Below are positions 9,061 to 20,802 of a stretch of 64,000 nt of DNA, piece after piece; position 1 is the stretch's first letter, and each line of letters begins with the position of its first letter. The translations under genes and the position numbers were made by a program. The notes beneath the pieces are model-generated. The model made no database searches. It was not told where the DNA came from and saw only the letters and a list, made by a program, of their open reading frames with translations. Location of the stretch: contig NZ_WUEI01000010.1 in the NCBI RefSeq assembly GCF_012911025.1, positions 1 to 64,000 on the forward strand, read 5' to 3'. Source of the DNA: Azoarcus sp. TTM-91 (GTDB lineage Bacteria; Pseudomonadota; Gammaproteobacteria; Burkholderiales; Rhodocyclaceae).

Positions 9061-10320
9061 TCAGGCGCCTGGGCGGAAGGGAAAGTCCGGCGCAGGGCGC
9101 CTGCCCTGCATCAACTCCGCCAGCGCGGCGGCCGAACCGCAGGAGAGCGTCCAGCCCAGGGTGCCGTGGCCGGTGTTGTACCAGAGGTTCTTGCCCCAGC
9201 CCTTGCCGATGAGCGGGATGTTGCCCGGGGTAGCCGGGCGCAGACCGGCCCAGAGTTGAGCCTGGGCGGGGTCGATGGCGCCTGGCAGCCTGTCGTTCAC
9301 CCAATCGAGGATGGCGCGGCCGCGCTCCGGCCTTACGCTGGCGTCGAAGCCATTCAGCTCGGCCGTGCCGGCAATGCGCAGGCGGTCGCCGAGGCGCGAG
9401 CAGACAATGCGGCGGGATTCGTCAGTGAGGCTGACCCCGGGCGCAAGATCCTCATCGACGATAGGCGCAGTGACCGAGTAGCCCTTCACCGGATAGATGG
9501 GTAGCCGCTGCCCCAGCGGCGCCACGAGGGCCGGGCTGAAACTTCCGAGGCAGAGCACATAGGCCTGCGCGGAGAGGGTGCCCGTGCGGCCAGCTGAGTC
9601 CCGCACCTCGATTCCGCTAATCCGTTCGCCGCTGCGATCCAGTCGCTCTATCGTCGTGCCGTAGTGGAAGCGGACGCCCACGTCGCGCAAGTGCGCCGCC
9701 AGAGCCTGGGTAAATCGAAAGGCATCGCCGGATTCGTCGTCGGGTGCGTAGATGCCGCCCGCCAGCCGGCCCGCCAGGCGCTGCAGCGCCGGTTCTACCT
9801 CGAAGCACTCGTCGGCCCTGCACGCGCGGGCTGTGATACCCAAGTGATTCAGTTCGGCAACGCGGGCAGGCACCTGGCGGAACTCTTCCGCCGAGAAAAA
9901 GAGATGCAGGATGCCGCGCTGCAATTGGTCGTAAGTGATACCGGTTTCTGTCCGCAGTGCCCGCAGATGGTTTGCGCTGGAGATGGCCAGGGAGGCGATG
10001 GCGCGGGTGTTGCGGCGGCTGCGCCAGGGCAGGCACTCGTGCAGGAAGGAGAGTGCCCAGCGCCATTGCGCCATGCGCGCATGGGGGCGGAACAGCAGCG
10101 GCGCGTCCTCGCGGCCCAGCCAGCGCAGGGCGAGCAGGGGCGCTGAGGGGTTGGCCCAGGGTTCCGGGTGGCTTACCGAGATCTGTCCGCCGTTGGCGAA
10201 GCTGGTTTCGAGCCCGGCTTCCGCTTGGCGATCAACGAGGGTGACTTCGAAGCCCGCCTTGTGGAGAAACCAGGCGGTAGTGACGCCGGTGACACCGGCG
10301 CCGAGGACCATCACATGCAT
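9061..10320 (-). CDS. dadA: D-amino acid dehydrogenase small subunit
   Basis: FAD-dependent membrane-associated enzyme that oxidises D-amino acids (typically D-alanine) to 2-oxo acids and feeds electrons to quinone. The 419-aa product begins with a Rossmann GAGVTG motif, followed by LVDRQAEAGLETSFANGGQIS, the usual FAD segment. The C-terminal GLRPATPGNIPLIG segment is also typical. No alanine racemase (dadX) is adjacent. It is convergent with the hemerythrin gene and divergent from fbp. Confidence 0.93.
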   Translation of the reverse strand: MHVMVLGAGVTGVTTAWFLHKAGFEVTLVDRQAEAGLETSFANGGQISVSHPEPWANPSAPLLALRWLGREDAPLLFRPHARMAQWRWALSFLHECLPWRSRRNTRAIASLAISSANHLRALRTETGITYDQLQRGILHLFFSAEEFRQVPARVAELNHLGITARACRADECFEVEPALQRLAGRLAGGIYAPDDESGDAFRFTQALAAHLRDVGVRFHYGTTIERLDRSGERISGIEVRDSAGRTGTLSAQAYVLCLGSFSPALVAPLGQRLPIYPVKGYSVTAPIVDEDLAPGVSLTDESRRIVCSRLGDRLRIAGTAELNGFDASVRPERGRAILDWVNDRLPGAIDPAQAQLWAGLRPATPGNIPLIGKGWGKNLWYNTGHGTLGWTLSCGSAAALAELMQGRRPAPDFPFRPGA

Positions 10321-10530
10321 AGAAAGGGTATCTTGTCCGCGGAGGCTCCGGTACGAGTACTAGCGGTAAGTAGTAGTTCCACCGGAGGGGGGATGATAAG
10401 CGCTGGATCGGCTTCGGGGGTAATGGGCGTGGCACGGTCCTGATACCGGCTGTTTCGGAGTGGTGCGCCGTCGTGCAGGAAGCGGGATAATCCGCAGCTC
10501 CGCCATCCAATCACTCCAGGGAGCTGTTTC

Positions 10531-11532
10531 ATGCGTCGAGTCACCCTCACCCAGTTTTTGATCGAGCAGCAGCGCGCCGGCCGCATCACCGCCGACCTTC
10601 GCTTGCTGATCGAGGTCGTGGCCCGCGCGGTGAAGGCCATCAGCGTGAATGTGTCCAAGGGGGCGCTGGCCGGCATCCTTGGCGAGGCGGGCACCGACAA
10701 CGTTCAGGGCGAGGCGCAGAAGAAGCTGGATGTGATCGCCAACGAGATCCTGTTGCAGGCGAACGAATGGGGTGGCCACTTGGCTGCGATGGCCTCGGAA
10801 GAAGTGGAGGAAGTACATCACATCCCCTTCGACTACCCCAAGGGGGGGTATCTGCTGCTGTTCGATCCGCTCGACGGCTCCTCCAACATCGATGTGAACG
10901 TCTCGGTAGGCACCATTTTTTCGGTACTGCGCCATGACAAGGAGGCTGGTGAGGCCACTGAACAGAGCTTCCTGCAGCCCGGCACGAGCCAGGCCGCTGC
11001 GGGGTACGCGCTTTATGGCCCCTCCACCCTGCTGGTGTTGACCGTGGGCAGCGGCGTGCATGGCTTCACGCTGGATCGGGAAATGGGCAGCTTCGTCTAT
11101 ACCACGCCTTTCATGACCGTCCCGGAAGAGACGCAGGAATATGCGATCAACGCTTCCAATCAGCGTTTCTGGGAGCCGCCGGTGCAGCGTTACGTGGAAG
11201 AACTGCAGCAAGGCAAGACCGGCCCGCGTGGCAAGGACTTCAATATGCGCTGGGTGGCGTCCATGGTGGCGGACGTGCATCGCATCCTCACCCGCGGCGG
11301 CATTTTCATGTATCCGATGGACGAGAAGTGCCGTGACAAGGGCGGCAAGCTGCGCCTGATGTACGAGGCGAACCCGATGGCGATGCTGGTGGAGCAGGCT
11401 GGCGGCGCGGCGACTACCGGCCGAGAGCGCATCATGGCATTGCAGCCCGAGAGGCTGCACCAGCGGGTACCGGTCATCCTTGGCTCGAAGCGGGAGGTCG
11501 AGCGCGTCACCGCCTATCACCAGGAAGGCTGA
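10531..11532 (+). CDS. fbp: Fructose-1,6-bisphosphatase class I
   Basis: Hydrolyses fructose-1,6-bisphosphate in gluconeogenesis or the Calvin cycle. The 333-aa product has the metal/substrate motif [11 protein letters not shown] starting at residue 111 and the C-terminal [15 protein letters not shown] segment of the class I family. A GGGAG site precedes ATG 10531. No other Calvin-cycle gene is nearby, so gluconeogenesis is the simpler reading. The TamA-like gene starts 6 bases after its stop. Confidence 0.96.
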   Translation: MRRVTLTQFLIEQQRAGRITADLRLLIEVVARAVKAISVNVSKGALAGILGEAGTDNVQGEAQKKLDVIANEILLQANEWGGHLAAMASEEVEEVHHIPFDYPKGGYLLLFDPLDGSSNIDVNVSVGTIFSVLRHDKEAGEATEQSFLQPGTSQAAAGYALYGPSTLLVLTVGSGVHGFTLDREMGSFVYTTPFMTVPEETQEYAINASNQRFWEPPVQRYVEELQQGKTGPRGKDFNMRWVASMVADVHRILTRGGIFMYPMDEKCRDKGGKLRLMYEANPMAMLVEQAGGAATTGRERIMALQPERLHQRVPVILGSKREVERVTAYHQEG

Positions 11533-11538
11533 CGCGGT

Positions 11539-13290
11539 TTGCACAGACCCGCTTTCCTGCACGGTGCGCGCAACAGCCTCCTGGCGCTGCTGTGTGGCGC
11601 GGCGCTCATGCCAGGCGAGGCGGCGGCCTTCGACGTCGTGCTGGAGGCGCCGAGCGAACTGCGCGCCTTGTTGATGCAGCATGTGCGTCTCCTCAAGCAA
11701 GACGAGAAGGTGCTGCCGGCAGCGGGGCCGGATCGCAGGGCGTTGATCCGCCGAACGCAGCGGGAAGTCACCGATCTGCTGGCGACCGAAGGTTATTTTT
11801 CGCCGGAGATCGACATCGACCAGCAGGAGCGCGAGCGCTGGCGCCTGCTTGTAACGCCGGGGCCGCGAACGACGGTACGTAACGTCACCCTGTCCTTCGA
11901 AGGCGAACTCGCCGACGGGGCTCCGGAGCGTACAGCGCGGGTCGCAGAACTGCGCAAGGGCTGGCGCTTGCCGGCCGGTAAGCCTTTCCGCCAGGGCGAC
12001 TGGGACGGCGCGAAGCAGGCGCTGATGGACGAGGTGGGCGCCCGTCGCTATGCCGCGGCGCGGGTGGTGCAGAGCCGGGCGACGGTGGATGCCGAGGCGG
12101 CCACGGTGGATTTGAGCGTGACCGTAGACAGCGGCCCGCCGTTCTTCCTCGGCCCCCTCGAAGTCAGTGGTCTGCAGGCGCTGCCGGGAGACTTCGTCGC
12201 CCGCTTCAGTGGCCTGGAGGTTGGCGACGAGTATGACCGTAGCGCGCTGCTGACCTTGCAGCGCACGCTGCAGAATGCGCCGCAGTTCGCCTCGGTGGTC
12301 GTAGACGTGGAACGGGATGCGGCCAAAGCCGCCGCGGTGCCGGTGAATGTGCAGGTGGTCGAAGCGAGGTCGCGCAGACTGGGGTTTGGTGCCGGCTTCT
12401 CCAGCAATACCGGCTACCGCGTCGAGACGACCTATCGTGACGTGAACCTGTGGCGGCGCGGCTGGGAACTCTCCTCCGGGCTACGCCTGGAGCAGCGCCG
12501 CCAGTCCGCCTATGCGGACATCTTCCTGCCACCCGAGGGAGGCCACCGCGACAGCATAGGCGCCCTGGTCGACCGTAGCGACCTCGAAGGCCTGAAGCTG
12601 GAGAACCGCGCCGTTGGTGTGGCGCGGACCACGGTGCGGGGCGACATCGAAACCAAGCTGGCCTTGCGGCTGCAGCACGAAATCCTGGAGCCGGATGGTG
12701 CGGAGAAGAGCACACAGAATGCGCTGACACTGAATTGGACCTGGGTTCAGCGCGCAGTGGATGACCTGCTCGACCCGCGTGCCGGCAACGTGCTGGAATT
12801 CCAGGTTGGTGGGGGCTCCAGCATTGCGCTGGCCGAACAGGATTTCGTCCGCCTCTATAGCCGTTACGTCCATTACCGGCCGATGGGCGAGACCGATAGC
12901 CTGATCCTGCGGCTGGAAGGCGGCGCCACGCTGGCGAAGACCCGTGAGGGCATCCCGCAGGATTTCCTCTTCCGCGCCGGCGGCGCGCAGTCCGTGCGTG
13001 GCTATGCGTACCAGAGCCTGGGCGTGTCCGAGGGGGATGCAACCGTCGGTGGCCGCTACCTCGGCATCGCAAGTGCGGAATATGTGCGCTGGTTCCGCCC
13101 GGCCTGGGGGGCGGCCTTCTTCGTGGACAGCGGCGACGCGGCTGATTCGCGTGAGTCTTTCCGCCTGCACACCGGCTACGGGGTGGGCGGGCGCTGGCGT
13201 AGCCCGGCCGGGCCGCTGGCGGTTGACCTGGCCTGGGGGCAGCAAGACCGTCGACTACGCCTCCATTTCGGTGTCGCCATCGCTTTCTGA
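11539..13290 (+). CDS. tamA: TamA-like outer-membrane assembly protein (Omp85 family)
   Basis: Beta-barrel protein of the Omp85 family that helps insert outer-membrane proteins. The 583-aa product has a signal peptide (about 1-30), three POTRA-like domains (about 35-285) and a C-terminal barrel with the conserved QSVRGY motif. The start is TTG at 11539: only this start keeps the whole signal peptide, and the next ATG cuts into it. The partner tamB is not downstream; cheD follows instead, so this is an isolated copy or a TamA-like paralogue. Confidence 0.85.
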   Translation: MHRPAFLHGARNSLLALLCGAALMPGEAAAFDVVLEAPSELRALLMQHVRLLKQDEKVLPAAGPDRRALIRRTQREVTDLLATEGYFSPEIDIDQQERERWRLLVTPGPRTTVRNVTLSFEGELADGAPERTARVAELRKGWRLPAGKPFRQGDWDGAKQALMDEVGARRYAAARVVQSRATVDAEAATVDLSVTVDSGPPFFLGPLEVSGLQALPGDFVARFSGLEVGDEYDRSALLTLQRTLQNAPQFASVVVDVERDAAKAAAVPVNVQVVEARSRRLGFGAGFSSNTGYRVETTYRDVNLWRRGWELSSGLRLEQRRQSAYADIFLPPEGGHRDSIGALVDRSDLEGLKLENRAVGVARTTVRGDIETKLALRLQHEILEPDGAEKSTQNALTLNWTWVQRAVDDLLDPRAGNVLEFQVGGGSSIALAEQDFVRLYSRYVHYRPMGETDSLILRLEGGATLAKTREGIPQDFLFRAGGAQSVRGYAYQSLGVSEGDATVGGRYLGIASAEYVRWFRPAWGAAFFVDSGDAADSRESFRLHTGYGVGGRWRSPAGPLAVDLAWGQQDRRLRLHFGVAIAF

Positions 13291-13358
13291 AGGTGGGATT
13301 GGACTATGCTGGCGGGGCATCGCCGATCTTCGTTGGCGTGCATTCTGGCCGTCCTTCA

Positions 13359-13949
13359 ATGAGTACCGAATCCAATCTCACCGGCCGCGAACTGGAACGA
13401 CGCGCCCGCGTCATTCTGCCGGGGGGCTGGGCCGTCGAGCAGCAACTGCCGATCGCCACGCTGCTGGGTTCCTGTGTGGCGGTAGCCTTCTACGACCCCC
13501 ATCTGCACCTGGCCGGCATGAACCATTTCATGCTGCCGCATTTCGATCGTGTGGCCGAACGTGCAGAAGAAGACGCGCTGCTGGCCGGCGACTATGCGAT
13601 GGAGGCCCTGCTCAACGGCATGCTGGCGCGAGGAGCGAAGAAGGCACGGCTGTTCGCCAAGGCCTTTGGCGGCGGGGCGGTGGTGTCCTCGCTGGACCGC
13701 TCGCCGATTGGCGAGCGCAATGTCCAATTCGCCCGGGAGTGGCTGGCGCGCGAGGGGATTCCGCTACGCGCCTCGGATTTCCTCGGCCCTTGGTCGCGCA
13801 AGGTGGTGGTGGATCCCGCCAGTGGCGATGTGTTCTGTAGGCGGGGCGGCGGCTCGCTGGCCGTCGCCCGCCGCATCGAGAGTGCTGAGCGCGCCTACGC
13901 CGAAGAGTTGGCGCAACGCCGGCGTAAGGGCGACATCGAGCTTTTCTGA
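13359..13949 (+). CDS. cheD: CheD-like chemoreceptor glutamine deamidase
   Basis: CheD deamidates glutamines of methyl-accepting chemotaxis receptors and can be bound by CheC or CheY-P. The 196-aa product shows the catalytic Cys in LLGSCVAV and the His in GMNHFML. ATG 13359 gives a normal N-terminus; the upstream extension of the frame is unlike the family. No other chemotaxis gene is near, so this is an orphan copy that may serve receptors encoded elsewhere. Confidence 0.87.
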   Translation: MSTESNLTGRELERRARVILPGGWAVEQQLPIATLLGSCVAVAFYDPHLHLAGMNHFMLPHFDRVAERAEEDALLAGDYAMEALLNGMLARGAKKARLFAKAFGGGAVVSSLDRSPIGERNVQFAREWLAREGIPLRASDFLGPWSRKVVVDPASGDVFCRRGGGSLAVARRIESAERAYAEELAQRRRKGDIELF

Positions 13950-13973
13950 TTTGCAGCGATTCAAAGCTGTGCT

Positions 13974-14003
13974 CTTGAAATCGCCCAAGTGCGTCCCTAT
14001 TAT
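13974..14003 (+). promoter_or_regulatory. groE promoter (sigma-32 type, also readable as sigma-70)
   Basis: CTTGAAA (13974-13980), a 14-base spacer and CCCTATTAT (13995-14003) match a heat-shock sigma-32 promoter. The same bases read as TTGAAA-N17-TATTAT, an acceptable sigma-70 promoter. The -10 end runs directly into the CIRCE operator. Confidence 0.75.
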
Positions 14004-14029
14004 TAGCACTCGTTGGCAGTGAGTGCTAA
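14003..14029. promoter_or_regulatory. CIRCE operator (HrcA binding site)
   Basis: TTAGCACTC-N9-GAGTGCTAA is a perfect 9-bp inverted repeat identical to the CIRCE consensus. It covers the expected transcription start of groES, so HrcA would block initiation. Together with the sigma-32-like promoter it suggests dual negative and positive heat-shock control. Confidence 0.95.
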
Positions 14030-14116
14030 CGCACCCCGGGGCAACTCCGGGGACCTTGAGAACATCCCAGCGGGTTTGGCCCGCGCAAGTTGAATCCGTA
14101 AGAAGGAGAAAACTCG

Positions 14117-14407
14117 ATGAAGATTCGTCCCTTGCATGATCGCGTGATCGTCAAGCGTCTGGAAGCCGAGCGCAAGACCGCCAGCGGTATCGTGATCCCC
14201 GACTCCGCTGGCGAAAAGCCTGACCAGGGCGAAGTGCTGGCCGTCGGTAACGGCAAGATCCTGGACGATGGCAAGGTTCGCCCGATGGCCGTCAAGGCTG
14301 GCGACAAGGTGCTGTTCGGCAAGTACGCCGGCCAGTCCGTCAAGGTCGATGGCGAAGAACTGCTCGTCATGCGCGAAGAAGACATCATGGGCGTGGTCGA
14401 GGCCTGA
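14117..14407 (+). CDS. groES: Co-chaperonin GroES
   Basis: Lid of the GroEL folding chamber. The 96-aa product [13 protein letters not shown]... has the mobile loop (about 16-32) and the [19 protein letters not shown] C-terminal strands at standard length. AAGGAG precedes ATG 14117. groEL starts 49 bases after its stop in the same operon. Confidence 0.98.
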   Translation: MKIRPLHDRVIVKRLEAERKTASGIVIPDSAGEKPDQGEVLAVGNGKILDDGKVRPMAVKAGDKVLFGKYAGQSVKVDGEELLVMREEDIMGVVEA

Positions 14408-14453
14408 GCCTCCCTCCCATCCTCATCCGCAATCGAATTTCAAGGAGTTCTGA

Positions 14454-16100
<1,647 letters not shown>

Positions 16101-16124
16101 TACCCGTCCGGTCTCCCAGACCAG

Positions 16125-16157
16125 AAACGGCCCCGCCATGGCGGGGCCGTTTGCCGT
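16125..16157 (+). terminator. Rho-independent terminator after groEL
   Basis: A perfect 26-bp palindrome (16126-16151) with very GC-rich arms (ACGGCCCCGC and its complement) is followed by a T-containing stretch. It ends the groESL transcript. Confidence 0.85.
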
Positions 16158-16373
16158 TTACGGCGCATGGATGCGCACGCCGACGGAATGGAAGCGTGGG
16201 ATAATCCATGATCTGCAGAGGGAAAAAAGCGGCAGGGAGCGTCCGTTGCGGAAGCCGGACACTCCCCGGAACCCGTCGGCGTAGGCCGTCGTGTTCCCGA
16301 AGACCGAGCAAAAGGAGAACAGCGGTTGCGACTCTAGGGCTGGCCGCTTACGTGCAACTTACATCCACATCCT

Positions 16374-17060
16374 ATGCGCATTCTGCTGGCTGAAGACGAT
16401 GCGATGATTGCCGATGGCATTGGCCGTACGCTACGGCGCAATGGCTATGCGGTGGACCATGTGGGCGACGGCGCCGATGCCGATGCTGCGCTGGCGTCGC
16501 AGCCTTACGATTTGCTGATCCTGGATCTTGGCCTGCCGCGCGTGCCCGGCATTGAAGTGCTGAAGCGGTTGCGGGGGCGCAAGTCGGCGCTCCCGGTACT
16601 GATCCTGACTGCCCAGGATGGGGTGGAAGACCGTGTGCGCGGGCTGGATGCCGGGGCGGACGATTATCTGACCAAGCCCTTTGCGCTGCCGGAACTGGAG
16701 GCCAGGGTGCGTGCGCTGACCCGGCGTGGCACCGGCCAGCCGCGTTGCATCGAGATCGGCCGGCTGAGTTATGACCAGGCGGACCGGGTGGTGAAAATCA
16801 ATGGTCAGGTGGTGGACTTCTCCGCGCGGGAGGTCGGTTTGCTGGAAGTCTTCGCACTGCGCGTCGGCCGGCTGGTAAGCAAGGATCAACTGGTGGACCA
16901 CCTTTGCGGCTGGGGCGAGGAGGTTTCCAGCAACGCCATCGAGGTCTACGTTCATCGGCTGCGCAAGAAGCTGGAAGACAGCGGCCTGCGCATCGTTACC
17001 GTACGCGGTCTCGGTTACTGCCTGGAAAACCCGGATGCGCCCCCGGCGACGAAGGTCTGA
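16374..17060 (+). CDS. OmpR-family response regulator (TctD/QseB-like)
   Basis: DNA-binding half of a two-component system. The 228-aa product has a receiver domain with acidic pocket E7/D8/D9, phosphoacceptor D51 and the K in YLTKPF, then a winged-helix Trans_reg_C domain with the typical EVYVHRLRKKL recognition helix. The kinase gene overlaps its 3' end by 26 bases. Adjacent yjcH-actP suggests control of acetate or another carboxylate, which is inference. Confidence 0.92.
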   Translation: MRILLAEDDAMIADGIGRTLRRNGYAVDHVGDGADADAALASQPYDLLILDLGLPRVPGIEVLKRLRGRKSALPVLILTAQDGVEDRVRGLDAGADDYLTKPFALPELEARVRALTRRGTGQPRCIEIGRLSYDQADRVVKINGQVVDFSAREVGLLEVFALRVGRLVSKDQLVDHLCGWGEEVSSNAIEVYVHRLRKKLEDSGLRIVTVRGLGYCLENPDAPPATKV

Positions 17061-18522
17061 AAAGCCGGCGAGAACGCCGGGCGCGCGCTACCAGCCGAAC
17101 TCCCTGTTCGGCGAGATCCTGGACTGGATGCTTGCGCCGCTGCTGTTCCTGTGGCCGATCTCCATCATCGTCACCCATAACGTTGCCGACAACATCGCCA
17201 ACCAGCCGTATGACAGAGCGCTCGCCGACAGCGCTCGCTCGCTGGCGCGGCTGGTCACGATGGAGGGTGGGGCTGTCACCGTCCATTTCCCGGCGCCGCC
17301 GCGCGCGCTCTTCCGCGCCGACCAGGACGACACCGTCTATTACCAGGTGGCCGATCGCGCCGGCGCGGTGATTACCGGGGATCGCGAGATTCCCTGGGTG
17401 CAGGCGCCGCCACGGCCACTGGCGGAAGAGGTGTTGTTCCGGGATGACGTCATCCACGGCGAGGAGGTGCGCATCGCCTATCTCTATCTGCGGCCGGAAC
17501 TGGAGCCGGACAGTCCGCTGACGCTGGTACAGGTCGCGGAGACTCGCAACAAGCGCTCCGATCTGGCGTCGCGGGTGGTGACCGGCGTGCTGCTGCCCCA
17601 ATTCGCCATCATCCCGTTGGCGGTGGTGCTGGTATGGGTCGGCCTGAGCCGCGGTATTGCGCCGCTGAACCGGCTGCAGAGCTTGATCCGCCGCCGCCGC
17701 CCTACCGATCTGTCGCCAGTTCCCCCGGCCAGCGTACCGGAGGAGGTCCGGCCGTTGATCGTCGCCTTCAACGACATGATGGCGCGGCTGGAAGAGAACC
17801 TCCACGCCCAGCAGCGCTTCATCGCGGATGCGGCTCATCAGATGCGGACCCCGCTGACCGGACTAAAGATGCAGACGGACCTGGCCTTGAGGGAGAGTGA
17901 TCCGGAGCAGTTGCGCGAGTCTCTCGCCCGCATTGCCGAGAGCACCGACCGCGCCAGCCACCTGATTAGCCAGTTGCTGTCGCTTGCCCGGGCGGAAGCC
18001 AGTTTCGAGAAGCTCTACGCTGTGGAGCCGGTGGACCTGAATGCGGTGGTCCGGGAGGTGGCTCAGGATCTTTTTCCGCGGGCGCTGGAGAAGGGCATAG
18101 ACCTTGGGGTCGAAGGGGCAGGGCGGCCCCTGCAGGTGGACGGCAACTTGGTGCTGCTGCGGGAGATGATCAAGAACCTGGTCGATAACGCCATCAAATA
18201 TACGCCGCGGGGCGGCAGCGTCACCGCGCGGACCAGACTGGCTGGGGCGCCCATCCTGGAAGTCGAGGACAGTGGCATCGGTATTCCGGAGGCAGACCGG
18301 GAGCGGGTATTCGAGCGCTTCTACAGGGTGTTGGGCAGCGGGGCGGACGGATCCGGCCTCGGCTTGCCCATCGTGCGGGAGATCGCCGAGTTGCATAGGG
18401 CTTCTGTAACCCTCAACCCTAATCCGGCAGGTGCGGGCACCATGGCCAGGGTGGTTTTTCCACGCGGCCAGCACCAAACTGCGCCGCCTGCCTTGCAGAG
18501 CACCTACTTTCCGCTGGGCTAG
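17035..18522 (+). CDS. Sensor histidine kinase (TctE-like)
   Basis: Membrane kinase partner of the upstream regulator. The 495-aa product has a membrane segment near 32-48, a periplasmic sensor region (about 50-180) of the type found in TctE-like kinases, a second membrane segment (about 184-206) and a HAMP-like linker. The dimerisation H-box is FIADAAHQMRTP with H268; N, G1 and G2 boxes follow (NLVDNAIKYTPRGG, EDSGIGIP, GSGLGLPIV). All catalytic boxes are intact. Confidence 0.92.
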   Translation: MRPRRRRSEKPARTPGARYQPNSLFGEILDWMLAPLLFLWPISIIVTHNVADNIANQPYDRALADSARSLARLVTMEGGAVTVHFPAPPRALFRADQDDTVYYQVADRAGAVITGDREIPWVQAPPRPLAEEVLFRDDVIHGEEVRIAYLYLRPELEPDSPLTLVQVAETRNKRSDLASRVVTGVLLPQFAIIPLAVVLVWVGLSRGIAPLNRLQSLIRRRRPTDLSPVPPASVPEEVRPLIVAFNDMMARLEENLHAQQRFIADAAHQMRTPLTGLKMQTDLALRESDPEQLRESLARIAESTDRASHLISQLLSLARAEASFEKLYAVEPVDLNAVVREVAQDLFPRALEKGIDLGVEGAGRPLQVDGNLVLLREMIKNLVDNAIKYTPRGGSVTARTRLAGAPILEVEDSGIGIPEADRERVFERFYRVLGSGADGSGLGLPIVREIAELHRASVTLNPNPAGAGTMARVVFPRGQHQTAPPALQSTYFPLG

Positions 18523-18539
18523 ATCCCGAGTTCCATAAG

Positions 18540-18572
18540 TTAATTGATTGCGAAAATTCAATTAATTTTTTT
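18540..18572 (+). terminator. AT-rich terminator after the two-component operon
   Basis: TTAATTGA (18540-18547) pairs with TCAATTAA (18558-18565), followed by seven Ts (18566-18572). The stem is AT-rich, so efficiency may be modest. TTGACA follows immediately (18571-18576) and could be a -35 for yjcH-actP, but no -10 is seen at normal spacing. Confidence 0.5.
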
Positions 18573-18710
18573 GACAAACGGTCGCCTGCTCCACCTTTTT
18601 TTGCATTCGCTCTTCTCCCCGTAAGCAGGTCGTAAGGCTTCGGGAATATTTTGCTGATGCGACCCGGGGGGCTTCGTCCCGGCTGTCCATAGCAAAACAA
18701 GGAGGGAGAC

Positions 18711-19019
18711 ATGCAAGAGAATCTGGCAGCAAAGATTGCAGCCAACCCGAAGTACCAGCAGCTCGTCGGTACGCGCTCGCGCTACGGTTGGACGCTCACG
18801 GCCATCATGATGGTCGTCTATTACGGCTACATCGCCATCATCGCCTTCGACAAGGAACTCTTCGCGGAGCGCCTGGGAGCCGGGGTCATGACCTACGGCA
18901 TCCCGGTGGGCCTTGGGGTGATCCTCTTCACCGTGATCATTACCGGGCTCTATGTGCGGCGTGCGAACTCCGAGTTCGACTCGCTGACCCAGGAAATCGT
19001 CAAGGAGAGCGGCAAATGA
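18711..19019 (+). CDS. yjcH: DUF485 membrane protein (YjcH)
   Basis: Small inner-membrane protein regularly encoded before the acetate permease ActP. The 102-aa product has two membrane helices (about 26-46 and 60-82). GGAGGGAGAC lies upstream of ATG 18711. Its stop overlaps the actP start (ATGA), showing tight coupling. Confidence 0.92.
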   Translation: MQENLAAKIAANPKYQQLVGTRSRYGWTLTAIMMVVYYGYIAIIAFDKELFAERLGAGVMTYGIPVGLGVILFTVIITGLYVRRANSEFDSLTQEIVKESGK

Positions 19020-20731
19020 GCGGTCGTAACCTGAGAGTTGCTGGCGGCCTCGCGCTGGCCGCGCTGTCGGCAGGCGCGTTTGCTGCTGGTGGCGATATTG
19101 GCGAAACGGTGAAGCAGGCGACGAACTGGACCGCCATCACCATGTTCGCCGCCTTTGTGCTTTTCACTCTATGGATTACCAAATGGGCGGCGGCCAAGAC
19201 GAAGTCTGCGGCTGATTTCTATACCGCCGGCGGTGGCATCACCGGCTTCCAGAACGGTCTGGCAATTGCCGGTGACTACATGTCCGCGGCCTCCTTCTTG
19301 GGTATTTCCGCCGCGGTCATGGCCAGTGGCTACGACGGCCTGATTTACTCCATCGGCTTCCTGGTCGGCTGGCCGGTCATCACCTTCCTGATGGCCGAGC
19401 GCCTGCGCAACCTGGGCAAGTTCACCTTTGCCGACGTGGCGGCCTACCGCTTCAAGCAGACCCCGATCCGCGCCTTTGCGGCCTCAGGCACGCTGGTCGT
19501 GGTCGCCTTCTACCTGATTGCGCAGATGGTGGGTGCCGGTCAGTTGATCAAGCTGTTGTTCGGCCTGGAATACTGGATGGCGGTGGTCATCGTCGGTGTG
19601 CTGATGATGGTCTACGTGCTGTTCGGCGGTATGACTGCCACCACCTGGGTGCAGATCATCAAGGCTTGCCTGCTGCTCGGTGGGGCTTCCTTCATGGCCT
19701 TCATCGTCATGTGGAACTATGGCTTCTCTCCTGAACAACTTTTCGCCGCTTCGGTGAAGGTTAAGGCCGATGCCGCGCTGGCTGCCGGCAAGTCGCCGGA
19801 GGAGGCCGGGGTGATTGCCCAGGCGATAATGGGACCAGGGTCCTTCATCAAAGATCCGATCTCCGCCATCTCCTTCGGCATGGCGCTGATGTTCGGTACG
19901 GCGGGGCTGCCCCACATCCTGATGCGCTTCTTCACCGTGCCGGATGCCAAGGAAGCACGTAAGTCGGTGTTCTGGGCGACCACCTGGATCGGCTACTTCT
20001 ACATCCTGACCTTCATCATCGGCTTCGGCGCCATCGTGTTCGTTTCCACCAACCCGCAGTTCCTGGATGCCAACGGTTTGATCGGCGGCAACAATATGGC
20101 AGCGATTCACTTGGCGAACGCGGTGGGCGGCAACGTATTCCTCGGCTTCATGTCTGCGGTTGCCTTCGCTACCATCCTAGCGGTGGTGGCTGGCCTGACA
20201 TTGTCGGGTGCTTCCGCGGTGTCGCACGATCTCTACGCCACGGTGTTCAAGAAGGGAAATGCGGATTCGGCTTCGGAACTGCGTGTGTCTCGGATGACCA
20301 CCATCGCGCTGGGCGTCGTTGCGGTTGTGCTTGGCATTGCCTTCGAGAAGCAGAACATCGCCTTCATGGTTTCGCTGGCCTTTGCCATCGCTGCATCCGC
20401 CAACTTCCCGGTGCTGTTCATGTCCGTGCTGTGGAAGGATTGCACCACCCGTGGCGCATGCTGGGGCGGCTTCCTCGGCTTGATCACCGCGGTGGGCCTG
20501 ACCATCGTTTCCCCGTCGGTATGGGAAGCGACGCTCGGCAACCCCAAGGGTTCCGCGCTGTTCCCCTATACGTCGCCGGCGCTGTTCTCCATGGCGGTAG
20601 GTTTCGTGGGCATCTGGCTGTTCTCGATCCTGGATCGCAGCGAACGTGCTGCTGAGGATCGTGCCGGCTACTTGGCGCAGAAGGTGCGTTCCGAGACCGG
20701 CATCGGCGCCGCTGCTGCGTCCAGCCACTAA
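19016..20731 (+). CDS. actP: Cation/acetate symporter
   Basis: Sodium:solute symporter family permease for acetate and similar short carboxylates. The 571-aa product has a cleavable-looking N-terminus, about 13 membrane helices and the SSS-family segment [14 protein letters not shown] near residues 85-98. I chose ATG 19016, overlapping the yjcH stop; the longer upstream frame only shadows yjcH. Confidence 0.94.
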   Translation: MSGRNLRVAGGLALAALSAGAFAAGGDIGETVKQATNWTAITMFAAFVLFTLWITKWAAAKTKSAADFYTAGGGITGFQNGLAIAGDYMSAASFLGISAAVMASGYDGLIYSIGFLVGWPVITFLMAERLRNLGKFTFADVAAYRFKQTPIRAFAASGTLVVVAFYLIAQMVGAGQLIKLLFGLEYWMAVVIVGVLMMVYVLFGGMTATTWVQIIKACLLLGGASFMAFIVMWNYGFSPEQLFAASVKVKADAALAAGKSPEEAGVIAQAIMGPGSFIKDPISAISFGMALMFGTAGLPHILMRFFTVPDAKEARKSVFWATTWIGYFYILTFIIGFGAIVFVSTNPQFLDANGLIGGNNMAAIHLANAVGGNVFLGFMSAVAFATILAVVAGLTLSGASAVSHDLYATVFKKGNADSASELRVSRMTTIALGVVAVVLGIAFEKQNIAFMVSLAFAIAASANFPVLFMSVLWKDCTTRGACWGGFLGLITAVGLTIVSPSVWEATLGNPKGSALFPYTSPALFSMAVGFVGIWLFSILDRSERAAEDRAGYLAQKVRSETGIGAAAASSH

Positions 20732-20762
20732 GAAGAAATGGGGCGCGCTGGTGATGAAATGT

Positions 20763-20790
20763 TTGACTCCAGCAGCCGATTCGCTATAAT
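20763..20790 (+). promoter_or_regulatory. Promoter of tRNA-Phe
   Basis: TTGACT (20763-20768) and TATAAT (20785-20790) are separated by 16 bases and lie 12 bases before the mature tRNA. A GC-rich discriminator (GCGCGCTCC) follows, typical of stringently controlled stable RNA promoters. Confidence 0.85.
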
Positions 20791-20802
20791 GCGCGCTCCT
20801 TA

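Noticed and set aside
18571..18600. Sigma-70 promoter for yjcH-actP at TTGACA 18571-18576
   Set aside because: No acceptable -10 hexamer lies 16-18 bases downstream; mentioned only with the terminator.
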